A DNA stretch of 64,000 nt from Kappaphycus alvarezii (taxonomy: Eukaryota; Rhodophyta; Florideophyceae; Gigartinales; Solieriaceae). The position numbers were made by a program, and so were the translations under genes. The stretch covers positions 1,488,001-1,552,000 of the forward strand of contig NADL03000662.1 in NCBI GenBank assembly GCA_002205965.3. Reading direction: 5' to 3'. The notes under the pieces were generated by a model. It ran no database searches, was not told the origin of the DNA, and was given only the letters and a program-made list of their open reading frames with translations. Position 1 is the first letter of the stretch. Each line of letters opens with the position of its first letter. Positions 23,011 through 33,290 of the stretch are shown one piece after another.

Positions 23011-23900
23011 TTATATAAATACATTGATAATGCCAGTGAAATTGCTCATCATTAATATTAATTTGATGTTCTTGTAGCTCCAGTCCACGAGCAACGCGGG
23101 AATCTTGCGATTGCACTCCACTTGATCCCCTTTCGTGCAAAGACAGCCGATTAGAGGCTGTGTACAGGGCATGATGAGATAGGCCATATCACCAAAGATG
23201 TAGAACTGCCTTCCATTGATGTCTAAGCTCTCATTAAGATGATTTTGTAGGGCGCTCCTACACAGTAACGTGAGATTGTTCCTATTCACTTCTTGAGGGC
23301 AATAAAACAGGAGATAAACCCTTCTGGAGAAGAAAATGACTTGTAAATGAAGCAGTACTTAATCCTATGGTCAGAATAGCAGCTAAATTGCATACTTTCG
23401 CACTCCTCATGGCGTACTGTTCTGATTTTCGTGCAATCTATGGAGCTCACGGGCCTGTACGGAGATCATCATTTCCTAGTGAAAGCTTCGGCGTACAGAG
23501 CTGCTCTCGCCTGCACTAGACCGCCACGAAAATCCAAAAATATCCATCACTCGATACAAAATGTTCTACCGTCTCCTAGAAGATCTCGCCAAGTTTCGAG
23601 GACCTGCATCCAAATTCAAACTGCAGATCATACCTTACTTTGGGCTTGCCAATCTTCGCAAAACGATGCAGCAAGTTATGATCGGATCGCGGTAATATCT
23701 GCAACGTCTTTTGGGAGGCCTTCCATTTTCATGACCATTAAACATGTGGCAAATATCTCTGTAGAATACAGACGCATTTTCTTCACATCAAATTCGAAAC
23801 AGGTTATGTTTCGTGTTGCGAATAAGGTCAGTTCTAGGTCTTCGTAGATAAATGCTGGTTGCACGTATACCAACAGCTCATTAATGTTTTCTACAACGTA
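23011..23900 (-). pseudogene. PIF/Harbinger transposase remnant
   Basis: Minus strand, N to C: DLELTLFATRNITCFEFDVK (about 23800-23850) matches the start of the Harbinger domain. The middle region carries QARAALYAEAFTRK and SIDCTKIRTVRHEECESM, aligning with the GxIDGT...NQR..YNGHKR region that holds the first catalytic Asp. The end reads FYIFGDMAYLIMPCTQPLIG and later LVDWSYKNIK, matching the second Asp block (YGDxAYxL) and the VEWxFGxI block that normally holds the catalytic Glu. Here that Glu position reads Asp (VDW). At least three phase changes split the copy, so it is a pseudogene of a plain DNA transposon. Confidence 0.65.
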
Positions 23901-25084
23901 GAAAGAGCGTTTATTGTGCTACTGCATGTCGTAGACCGTATTAAGATTATTATTTTGTGATATTCACTCGTTCACCAGCGGAGAATGTAGCGTAGGAAAG
24001 TGCTGTTGGGTCCACATTCGAGAACAGAGCGTGCTGTTGTATTTTAATGCGGGCTGCAGTAAGCAGGGACAATGTTTACAATATAGGACGACCTGGGCTA
24101 CTAAATTTTTAGAATAACCTTTTTCTTCTATTAGTCGCACCAAATAAGAATTTCCTCGACCTTACTTATTTTTTATTTTTGTTGTGGTCTTAATTTCGTA
24201 AAACGCGGACGAAGCACTGAACTTGCCCGCAAACCGAGGAAAAGCTTCTCGCGAAAACCTGTTCTCTTTTCTGATCGCAAATTAGAACTCAACCTCGTCA
24301 TTTTTACCGCTGCCTTGTCATGTTAGAATCCACCTAACCGTCCCCGCCAAAAAAACTCGACACAATCCACTCCGTCCACGAGCACGCCATCTTGATTGAC
24401 CTTCCCGACCACCTTTCACGCCTCTTCCTATTTCTTGACAGCCTTCAATGCGGAACCTCAGTCTCTTTTAACGCGCAGCCACAAATTTTCGTTTACTTGG
24501 TTCACGTTTGCCCCGCTCTCCCCTCACCCACTGCCCCATACGCTTACACAGAAACGAAAGACTTTGTCGGCTAAAAGAATGATGTCCAACAAAAGATACA
24601 GGCTATATACAAGGGCTTGATCGGGTCTATGACAGCCCAATGCGGAGCTAGGGCTGCACTGTTCAATGAGAAGGATTTCTCACAGGAGACGACCTTGCAG
24701 TATGCACGAAAATCCGACCTGGGAGAAGTTTCTACCGGCACAGCTGATCCAGAAGCCTTTCAAAAGTTTTCCCTGCAAGGTAATGGTGTGATACGACGTC
24801 TCAGAAACACTGGCACTTTTACCAGGAAGAAGATTTCGAAATTTAGGGAACATCTCGCAAACGGCTCCATTGTCTTCGATGTCGGCGCAGAGACCGAGAG
24901 AAGCGCAAGAAACAGCCATTCGGGTAGCACAAACACTAAAAATCAACGTTAAAGAAAATTGGAATTGGTATAGAATGTTATCAATGCCGTTTCAGGTGCG
25001 ATTGAGATGATTGAGACCAAATCTTCTGATTTGACACGTGGTGGGCAGGAGCAGACTAAACTGCAATACGAAGATCCGAAGACG
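23901..25084. other. Gap with one unassigned frame
   Basis: A plus frame at 24617-24952 (111 residues, polar, ending in a basic tail) has no recognisable domain. The rest is AT-rich intergenic sequence. Confidence 0.35.
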
Positions 25085-25345
25085 TCAAAAAATGTCAAAA
25101 CGTTCTTGAACTTCAGTCCCGTGTCCTTGAGTTGCAATGGCGTTTTTGTCAAGAGAACCTACCGAGGTTTCCCTTCTACGGTGTTCGTTTTGCAGAGATG
25201 TCCAAAAAGGTGCTTTTTGCGTTCGGTGGAGATGTTGCCGGTGCTCACCGAACTAAAAATTATGTCTGTACAGCTCCAACTGAGTGAGCTTACTGCAGTT
25301 CCCAGAAATATTGTGCCGCGATTGCATAGAAAAATGAAGCGCCTG
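25085..25345 (+). pseudogene. Truncated duplicate of the F-box/LRR gene
   Basis: The plus strand here aligns with the coding strand of the 30.1-31.7 kb gene over about 250 bp, corresponding to its residues 344-417. Landmarks are SVEMLPVLTELKIMSVQLQL (gene: SVEMLPVLSELKLMSVQLQL) and LSELTA. Upstream of this the copy is shifted relative to the parent, and it ends abruptly after PRLH. It is a non-functional gene fragment in opposite orientation, evidence of duplication within this gene family. Confidence 0.85.
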
Positions 25346-26344
25346 ATACTATCACGAAGCTAAAGTGTGAACGCCAAAACTCTGAAACTCTCTCGCGAGA
25401 AGAGAGTGTATATTTTCTTCCAGCAGAGCTAGCACGTACCTCATGGGTATGGCGCCCGCGTAAATCAATATGAGGTCAGATAAATTGACATAAAACTTCC
25501 AATTCTCCTGGAGTAGTTGATAAGATTGCCTGGGTGGCATATCTTGAGATCGAAAGGTTTACGGAGTAGTCGCCGGTTTACTCTTTCTACAGGTCTTCAA
25601 TCCATCAGGAGCAGAAATAGCTGCATAACTGAACTGTATACCTTAAAGAGAGTCATGGCGTGCGAATTTATTGCTATCGATGTTATTGTGGTATGCGGCA
25701 AGTCATCGTCGCTTTCCGTACTGAAGTTGCAGGCTGGTAGGGAGTGCGGGGGAAAGGGTGAATGAATCAGAGGGAGTCACGGGGATTGGGATGGAAGAGT
25801 ACCGAAGGAGTGGCGGAGTTCTTCGGTGGGCTGTGCGGGGATCACGGCGGAGTAGGGGAGGTGAGGCGGGAGCCAGACAAGGTCGGGCGCGGTGGGAGGT
25901 GGACACGGAGCGAGAAAAGCGGAAAATGGGAGGTCTATTTGGTGGAACGGAATGGACGGGAGGCGCACAATGTGCTGATCGGGAGGTGATTATCAGCTTC
26001 CAGCAGAAGCTCGGATGCCAGAACTTACCAGAATACTGGCATGACCTCTGTTGGGAGGTGTTTGTGAGTTTGTTCAAATAGGCGATGTAGAAAAATTGAT
26101 TGGTGAAAAATGGCAGTACCAATAACCTGCTAGTCGACAAATTTGTCTACTTTCGGCCAGGTCTACTGCACCGAAAATCGTATTGCGGAAATCCCCAAAT
26201 ATCCTCAAGTGAAAAAAGTGTTCCGAAACACATTCGCTAAGATTTAACTAGGTATTCCACGTTGGCCGCGTGCAAGCAACATACGTGAAAACATACAAAG
26301 CGTGATACAGTGACAGAAATTCGTATGCGATCACCCCTATCTTT
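25346..26344. other. Gap, GC-rich patch
   Basis: A GC/purine-rich patch (25740-25990) gives overlapping frames in several phases with no domain and is probably not a gene. The rest is intergenic. Confidence 0.4.
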
Positions 26345-26345
26345 A

Positions 26346-26506
26346 TGGTATCTCGAGAAATACTTTGCAATTTAATCTAAAATCTGATAATCGCTTTCTT
26401 TTGCAAGGTTATTTAAAACATCAAAAGGGTTTCGCATAACTCTAATTTTATTGATGAAAATTTTGAAAAAGGCTACCAGGGAGGTGGAAATTCGTTTGTG
26501 AGCATC
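26346..26506. repeat. Left terminal inverted repeat of the Tc1/mariner element
   Basis: Begins ATGGTATCTCGAGAAATA and ends TTCGTTTGTGAGCATC. It pairs with the right repeat at 27661-27818. Confidence 0.85.
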
Positions 26507-27660
26507 CTTCATTAAACTGAATTTATACCGAAGAACGTGAGAAAATAAAGGATTTTAGTAGTCTATTTTCTTCCTTGGCTCTCTAAAATTGCCTCTCACC
26601 GATTTCATATGCTTTGAGCAAGCTTGTAACAGATATTGCAACCTATTTTTGTTCCATTTATCCAAAATGCTATATATTAGAGCATCCAGGACCTCAAATT
26701 ATTGTGCATCGTGACAAACCTTGCCGCGCAAGTACGCCCCATAAATTATCATGGGATTAAGGTCCGGAATTCGAGCAGGCCAGTCCAAAATAGATATATT
26801 TTTGTCGTCAAGTCATGACTTAGTTACCAAAGCTGTGTGAATTGATACGTTATCCTGTTGAAATGTCCATTGTCCGAAGAATTAAGAGATTACAAAGGGC
26901 AAAAGAAAAGCCTCCAATGTCTCTATGTACTTCTTTGCATTCTGCTTTCCAGATAAGGTAACCAATCTACTTAATCTACTTACACCATCCTCGCAAAAAG
27001 CTCCCGAAACAATCAGGCCTTCACCTCCCATTTGGCGACGAGAAGCCCCCTTTCGTCTCTCCTTAAGTCATGCAAGTGAAAACCTATCCCGTCAGGACCA
27101 TCCAGGTCGAACTTTTTCTCGTCAGAGAAAACAATTCGTCTCCACTGTTGAGGTGTCCATGCGTGGCGCTTTCGGGCCCATCCCAATCGATATTTCTTGT
27201 GCGCATCGGTCAACAGCGGGGCTTGCTTTATCTTCTGATATCTCAAATGGCTCTTCGAGTTCAATATTTGGCGAATACGCCGCGCGGAAATTTTTGGTTG
27301 AAGCGAAGATCGCAACTGAGATGAAGATAAACGTTGTTTGATGCCTCACGAACCAACATGCGGCGAGCTTTGTTGTCGATCGTTGTATTGCCCCTAGTGT
27401 ACAGTCTCTTGCCGTATCCATTCTTGTCCCTCATGTATTTGCAAACTGTGTTAGCGCTGTGGTTGAGCTTTTTCGCTTTTTTGTTGCTGCTGAATCTCTC
27501 TTTTCCGTAAACGTCAATTTGTGGCCTCTCTTTCCCTGTCAAAAGTGTCCCTCTTGTCAACTTTTTGCTCTGAGTTTGGCTAAGGAATTGAGCAAGTGTC
27601 CAAGAAAATTTTTGAGCTGGGATCTTCTCACGAAGAGAAACAATTGAGAGTTAAAACAGA

Positions 27661-27818
27661 ATGCTCACATACGAATTTCCCCGCCTTTGGTGACCTTTTT
27701 GAAAGAATTTATAAAATTCATTATTTCTAAAACCATTTTGCTCCTCTACATAAGCCTGGAAAAGGGTGCGGATGGTAGATTTTCAGATTGAATTGCAAAT
27801 TATTTCTCGAGATATCAT
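27661..27818. repeat. Right terminal inverted repeat of the Tc1/mariner element
   Basis: On the reverse complement it begins ATGATATCTCGAGAAATA and ends TTCGTATGTGAGCAT, matching the left repeat. Confidence 0.85.
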
Positions 27819-28080
27819 TAGTCCACTCAAGCAAAGACTGATAAATTTCTCAAAGATTCGATCAATTACAGATTTGGGAACGTGATTTCAAATTAACGTG
27901 AATCCTTACTCATCTATATACCAAAAATTAAAAGAATGCATATTTCTAAAGATGATCGCGAAATTGTTTGACGCAAAAGTACGCAGACGCGTTACCGCAA
28001 CAAGCGTAAGCGTTTGGCATCCATGCGGTTCAGAGCGGACTAATTTCCAGAGAGCCAATTTTCTGAGTAGTCTATAATAA

Positions 28081-28323
28081 AAAAGTGGTTTACGTACACA
28101 AACACATGCAGTAATTTCGCGCGATTTTCCGCAGCAACTGACTGCCGCCATTGAGTACCCTAACTTTGGTGTTGCGTTTCACACCACTTGCGTTCATACA
28201 GTTCCTTCAGATTCCGGTGGTGCAGACGTTGTCACTGAGGCAGCAGAGTCTGAAACCGAAGCGACGGAGGAAGAGCGTGGGTTATCCTTGCTTCAACCAA
28301 AGATAGTCAAAACGGAGGTGTAA
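28081..28323 (+). other. Coding-like acidic frame without an ATG
   Basis: An open frame of 80 codons ends TAA at 28321-28323. It reads FPQQLTAAIEYPNFGVAF, then SDSGGADVVTEAAESETEAT, then LSLLQPKIVKTEV. Codon choice and the acidic composition look like protein-coding sequence, but no ATG lies in the frame. It may be the last exon of a gene or a fragment of a transposon protein. The minus-strand frame over it has less coding character. Confidence 0.25.
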
Positions 28324-28533
28324 CTAAGGGCGGGGGCAGGCAAACCAACTGTTGATGTACTGGGGGTAAGGAATGGGGCCTGGAAGTGCTCGGCGAGTTT
28401 CTGTGGAAAAAGAACTAAACTAATGAGTCATTGGATCCTTTACAGTATCAACTTCTGAGTTGCCCGCGAAAAGAGTGTGAAATTATTATTTAAATTTTTT
28501 GATTTTTTAAAATTCAGTAACTTAGTGGTATTA

Positions 28534-28812
28534 GAGGGCTTACGCACAAAGAATTCAGAAATAAAACTGCCAAATTTCAGCAAATTCAATTGCAGAATTC
28601 TGGAATGAAGTCGTGAGGTAAATTGCTGAAATGTGAGCAGTTAGTAAGACCCGTGAGAAATGGTTGTGAGAAATAAAGATCGTGCAGTAGGAGTTTTCGC
28701 GCCAGTTCATGCGTAATAACGTTTTCAATTATCAGAAAATAATTTCAGAAATACTTTATCATACTACCTATTTCTGAAGACCTTTCAGAATTCTGTTTTT
28801 GCGTAAGCTCAC
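28534..28812. mobile_element. TA-flanked MITE (279 bp)
   Basis: The left end reads GAGGGCTTACGCACAAAG and the right end, reverse-complemented, reads GTGAGCTTACGCAAAAAC. Both ends are flanked directly by TA. EcoRI-like GAATTC/AGAAT motifs are also mirrored inside (GAATTCAGAAAT and TTTCAGAATTC). No coding capacity. The TA target site fits a Tc1/mariner-type MITE. Confidence 0.65.
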
Positions 28813-28868
28813 TATTGTACTGTAGTCACTCAGTCTTTGCGCACTGGCTGGGTCTTTGGTCTAGAGAT

Positions 28869-28906
28869 CTGTTCCCGTTTTACTGATGCCATAAAGTTAC
28901 TCATTA
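28869..28906 (+). mobile_element. Very short LINE 3' tail
   Basis: ACTGATGCCATAAAGTTAC matches the end of the LINE tails at 33178-33290 and, with changes, at 54640-54690. Only about 20-38 bases remain. Confidence 0.5.
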
Positions 28907-28959
28907 CAAATGGGGGTGCTCACGTACGAATTTCCGGCACTGTAGGATACAATGGGCGT

Positions 28960-29370
28960 TACAGTACTCGAACCGCTGGCGCAACTAATGCTCGTGCGGA
29001 TAACCAGCAGATCCATTGAGCCTCTCCGAGATGCACGGGAGGAGACTCTCTACGAAGTGGATAGTATCGGGGGAAGGCGAACCCAGCGAATCGCAAGCCA
29101 GAGGTTGGAACTCGAAATTGGGGCCTGTGTCGGGTTGTCGGAAGGGGGCGGGAGTCGGTGCCACAGTTTACGTTCCAGGTCAGTGACCTTGTTGCGGTGT
29201 GCAATTGCAGCAGCACCGCCCACTTCCCGAATGGCCTGTGATCGTGCGTCATCATTGAACGGTGAGACGATGGTGACGTCGCACGCGTTGGGGCTGTTCA
29301 CAGTGTCGTCGGGAGCTGGTGGTGGATGGAAGAGGATGTCAGCGGGTCATACATGTAGCTCTGTACCTTG
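28960..29370 (-). mobile_element. LINE C-terminal module fragment
   Basis: The minus strand reads PADILFHPPPAPDDTVNSPN, then CDVTIVSPFNDDARSQAIRE, VGGAAAIAHRNKVTDLERKL and WHRLPPPSDNPTQAPISS. It closely matches the plus-strand copy at 54165-54400. The copy lacks the upstream zinc-knuckle region and the terminal GGWHPDA part. Confidence 0.8.
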
Positions 29371-30111
29371 CAACAGCACAGTACACTGATGCTGTCTGGT
29401 GTTCAATAAAACAATTGAAAAGGCAACCAGGTGCGGCCAAACGTTCGAGGCTCTCGAGTAGCGCCCAAAGGTTCCGGTCTGAATGAAAAAGTAGCTCTCA
29501 AACTGAGACTCTGGAAAGCCGAGCTTGAGGATTATCTCTCAAACTTGAGGATTATCCCTCAGACATGAGCATCCAAGCTTCACGACGTCTGTGAAGCAAA
29601 ATTTCGGGAGATCTCCGAAATGCTATTGAAACACTGAAATCGTTCTGCGATTGTGGGGATTCAATCGGGGGATGAAAGGTTCTTGTGCACGAGCTTAGAT
29701 CGCAATAGGGCTCTGGCAGGGTCTGTTGGTCAGGGACCGCTCTTTTCAATGTGTTGGTACATCAGCATATATTAATCAGCACTATATGTGGCCTTAGCTT
29801 TCTCAACACTTCTTTTCTGACATAACGGGAGTTGCTCAGCAGAACCTATTGATGGTATGGTACAATTGAGGCGTGAACCTCGCCAGAAGAGAAGGGCTCC
29901 GAACATCCTGCTCCAATGGGTGTCATGCAGTAACACGGATATCAGGCCACTCTTTATTGGCAGAGTTGTGAATGCAACAACAGCTCGGGGATACTGCTGC
30001 CGACATTACGGGAAGTCTCAAGATGGGTTTTAATGCAAAACCAGGAACCCTTCAAGTTAATCGTATGGCCATGGGGGTATCAATTCTTATCTTTTACGTC
30101 GAATTAACCTC
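29371..30111. other. Gap downstream of the F-box gene
   Basis: Intergenic. A short direct repeat (GAGGATTATC.CTC) occurs near 29527-29565. No gene recognised. Confidence 0.5.
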
Positions 30112-31707
30112 TTACCATCTCGTCACCGGATCCACACGTAGCTGATCAATGTCTGCGATGAGATGATAGCGTTCATTCACAAGTATCCTTGTGATGGAGT
30201 CGAGCGACTTGCTGTTGAGCGCAGGCGCCCGGACTTTCAGCCTCCGCACCGCACCGCTGAGCAAAGCGCCTTTCGTCATCATCCTTTTCAAACATTCGAG
30301 GCGCCCAATAAGGACGAACGAACCGAATGGAAACATCGGTGCACTCTCTGACACATAAAACTCTCTCAGTTCCACGTTGTGTAACGTTGCTGCCTCCACA
30401 ATTCCTCGTAATCGATCAAACGGCGCTTCTCCTTGGTTTGCGATGGACGTCCCGAAAAATTGCAATCGCGGCCCAATAATTCTGAGCGCTGCAGTCAGCT
30501 CACTCAGTTGGAGCTGTACAGACATCAGTTTTAGTTCGGAGAGCACCGGCAACATCTCCACGGAACGCAAAAGCACCCCTTTCAACATCTCTGCAAAGCG
30601 AACACCGTAGAAGGGACACCTCGGCCGGTTCTCTCGACAATGACGCCATTGCAACTCAAGGATACGGAGGTTTGGAGTCTCGCGACAGAACTGAGGCAAT
30701 GATGCCTCTGCGTGCGCAGCAAGACGCGCTCGGAGGACCGTGAGTCTGCATCGACGTAACACAGCAAGCTGATTTCTCGTTAGAGCGTTGGGGCTTTCCA
30801 TTAGGTTGAGATGTGTAACGGAATGCCCTAGTGTCGCTGCTGTGATGTAAGCATTTCTTCCGAATACCTTGACGGACTCAAACGTTGCAACTTTGGAAAA
30901 CCACTGTTTAGGCAAATCATCGAAAACTTCAACCTCCCTTACTTGATGCAAGTAAGGCAGTACTCTCCAAGGGGCGGGGTCTCGATAGTGGCACTTGCAT
31001 TTCGCGGAGAGGGAAATAACGTCCGGGCATGATTGCGCAAACGGAATAGGTTCGAGGAAAGGGCAACGTGAAGGGCGGTCATGATGACAAACTATGGATA
31101 TTTTGGTGAGTGGTAGAGATGCAATTGCTCGTAAGACAAGTTTCCTTGGCACTGATGCCTCGACTTTCAGGTACAAGTCGCGGATTTGCATGAGTGCGGT
31201 GGCAGCGTACAAATGTGCCCGGCAGTCGTTGATACCCGCGGTAGACAGCACACGACCCTCTAATACTCGCGCCACATGTTTGTTTTTGACCTCGGCAATA
31301 TTTGTCTCAACGACGTTATCCTTCAAGAGCTCGACAAAGCCGTTCATAACACGGATTGGGCATGACGAAACAAAGATGAGCTTGTAATTCAACGACTTGA
31401 TAACTGCAGCGCCTTGCTTGACACTTGACTGGGCAAGATGCAAGAGATCCAATGTCAAGGATCCGTTACTCAAATATGTCGCAATTCGCTCGCATACCTC
31501 CAAAGGAAGTTCGTCTAGCCATTGAGCTTGCGGGATATTCTTCCTGGCCCGTCTCCAACGTCGGGAGTTTTGGGAGGGACTTGACGCGAAGTCGAAAAGG
31601 GTCTTGCGAAAGCTGTGAGTCCGATGGAAACTGTTAGAGCGGCGGAAACTTAATTTTGGTCGTAACCGAGAACCACTAGTGAAGCTGGTGCTTCGAGTAA
31701 GAGGCAT
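30112..31707 (-). CDS. F-box/leucine-rich-repeat protein
   Basis: An intact 531-residue single-exon gene with an ATG at 31707. Residues 1-57 are Ser/Arg-rich and basic (SFRRSNSFHRTHSFRKT), probably disordered. An F-box-like segment spans about 63-110 (WLDELPLEVCERIATYLS). Degenerate leucine-rich repeats follow, for example VTHLNLMES (298-306), NLRILELQW (346-354), LPVLSELKLMSVQLQLSEL (386-404) and NVELREFYV (444-452). In this family the F-box binds SKP1 of an SCF ubiquitin ligase and the repeats recruit the substrate; the substrate here is unknown. There is no signal peptide or membrane segment. A truncated duplicate lies 5 kb away at 25.1 kb, so the gene belongs to a multi-copy family. The exact F-box boundary is uncertain because the domain is divergent. 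Confidence 0.85.
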   Translation of the reverse strand: MPLTRSTSFTSGSRLRPKLSFRRSNSFHRTHSFRKTLFDFASSPSQNSRRWRRARKNIPQAQWLDELPLEVCERIATYLSNGSLTLDLLHLAQSSVKQGAAVIKSLNYKLIFVSSCPIRVMNGFVELLKDNVVETNIAEVKNKHVARVLEGRVLSTAGINDCRAHLYAATALMQIRDLYLKVEASVPRKLVLRAIASLPLTKISIVCHHDRPSRCPFLEPIPFAQSCPDVISLSAKCKCHYRDPAPWRVLPYLHQVREVEVFDDLPKQWFSKVATFESVKVFGRNAYITAATLGHSVTHLNLMESPNALTRNQLAVLRRCRLTVLRARLAAHAEASLPQFCRETPNLRILELQWRHCRENRPRCPFYGVRFAEMLKGVLLRSVEMLPVLSELKLMSVQLQLSELTAALRIIGPRLQFFGTSIANQGEAPFDRLRGIVEAATLHNVELREFYVSESAPMFPFGSFVLIGRLECLKRMMTKGALLSGAVRRLKVRAPALNSKSLDSITRILVNERYHLIADIDQLRVDPVTRW

Positions 31708-33177
31708 GCCTCGCGGCTTTTGATTGTCAAAGTGCTCAAATCGGGCAGGAAGAGAGATGGGGTGAGGCGGTCAGAAGTTGTAATAAGTGGACATGACACG
31801 TTGATCGTGACGACATAGTGGTCTCGGGTACATTTGGGCTGTACTGCCAGGACGTTATCTGCAGTGGTTGAGAGATTCTCTCCAGTTTGAGCACAGAAAT
31901 TTTTGTGGTAATCTGTACAATCATGGAAAGTATGGTCACGAATGCATCTTCAAGCTACCCCTAATATTGTACTTTTTTCAATAAATTAAAAAGCTTTTCT
32001 CTTCAAGGTAAGTGCATTCCCCTACGATGTATTGTCCTGTATTTCGCGAAATCTGAATTATTCGCCATTGCAATAGCTATTTTGCCAAACACTTACACAA
32101 AGTCTTTCATTTCATGCTAATTTCTTGTTACAGTAGGCGATTATTCAAGCTCTTACATGCCTTGCTTCACATGATTAAGCAAATTATGGCTTCAATACTG
32201 AACATGAAATCAAACTGTACAGTATTACTTTGTATACAGAAGATCTCTGTTCAGGTGACTTTCATTGGCCAATTAGGGGGTTCGCAGATCTCGACATCAC
32301 ACTGGTTGTCTTTTTTTTATTGAATATAATTACATATGGATAGATCTTTGCCATAGAACCTTACGCCTTTGCCTATCGGCAATTCCCCAACTAAATATGA
32401 ATTTGTAGCAACGTTCAACACTGACTAAAAAGCATTAATTTATGTGAGGGGTGGTCGTCAAGCAATGTCAGGCATTGCACAAGCAATAACACTCCAGGAT
32501 TTGTGGCATTTGTAAAGAGCAAAATCAACTCAAAAATGCAGCCCTCAGTGCCACTTACCATACTGTACTGTAATTGACGAATATGAACGAGGAAAGCGCT
32601 ATACAGTACCACCCTGTAGTTGATTCTTCGAAAGTACTAGATTTTGGGGGTACAATACTGTAATTCTCTCTTTCAAATACAATGATCATTTAATAAACTG
32701 AAAATTTCCTTAAAAATCATAATTACTGTAGCGCTGCATGCTGCAGCAATCATTAAAACACCCCAATTTTCCCCCGTACAGTATTTGTAATGCCAGATGT
32801 AACATTTCTGGATATTCCTAGATTACTGTACTGTACTGGAGTTCTTGCTCCGTAGTTTGCAGTGCAAACTGTACAGTACTGCGCGTGTGCAGTACAGTAT
32901 TGGGCACCGATAGCAACGTGGAAACTTTAGAGGCAGCACAGCGGAATAAGAGTAGAAGTGAGTGCACAATTAGGGGCGACGCTAGAAGAGTAAGGTAGGA
33001 CAGGTGAAGCGAGCCCTATTCTTCGAATTGCGGGAAGCGTGAACAGGTAAGGGGTCTGCGAGCTGCCCACGAGTTTCGTGCTAAGCGTTCGTGCATTCAT
33101 GATCCCAAGTTGAAACGTACCAAATTGATTCTGAACCTGATTTCTGCATACGTTGTGTTAAGTTCTGCAACTGCCTG
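31708..33177. other. Intergenic, many TACTGTA motifs
   Basis: No gene recognised. TACTGTA/TACAGTA and GTACTGTAC motifs are frequent between 32210 and 32900, for example at 32562-32572, 32599-32607 and 32826-32905. Confidence 0.6.
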
Positions 33178-33290
33178 CACGTGGCCGACTTGGACCACCT
33201 GGTTAGCTCTTACCTAGCAATATAGTCGGATCCTGCAGCGGACACCGGTTATACTGATGCCATAAAGTTACCGAACTACATCGTGAAGTC
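33178..33290 (+). mobile_element. LINE 3' tail, 5'-truncated copy
   Basis: CTGCACGTGG leads into GTTAGCTCTTA.CTAGCAA and TAGTCGGATCCTGCAGCGGA, almost identical to 54588-54670. It is a short insertion of the LINE 3' end. Confidence 0.8.

Larger units (their letters stand above)
26345..27818 (-). mobile_element. Tc1/mariner DNA transposon with long terminal inverted repeats
   Basis: The ends are inverted repeats of about 160 bp (26345-26506 and 27661-27818). The outer 40 bp (ATCTCGAGAAATA core) and inner 50 bp (GGAAATTCGTNTGTGAGCAT core) are well conserved and the middle has diverged. Between them the minus strand carries a Tc1-type transposase. It shows an N-terminal helix-turn-helix region (NHSANTVCKYMRDK), RRIRQILNSKSHLRYQKIKQ, the first catalytic Asp in RIVFSDEKKF, the second in FQQDNVSIHTA, and DWPARIPDLNP just before the third. 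Stops occur (for example before FFGQW), and the phase shifts right after PDLNP, where LWGVLARQ is in another frame. The copy is therefore inactive. The flanks are TT and TA rather than a clean TA duplication. Confidence 0.9.

Noticed and set aside
23431-23847. 138-codon plus-strand frame
   Set aside because: It is antisense to the Harbinger transposase remnant and has no domain.
25758-26081. GC-rich overlapping frames in several phases
   Set aside because: Open frames in many phases at once are expected from GC/purine-rich DNA.
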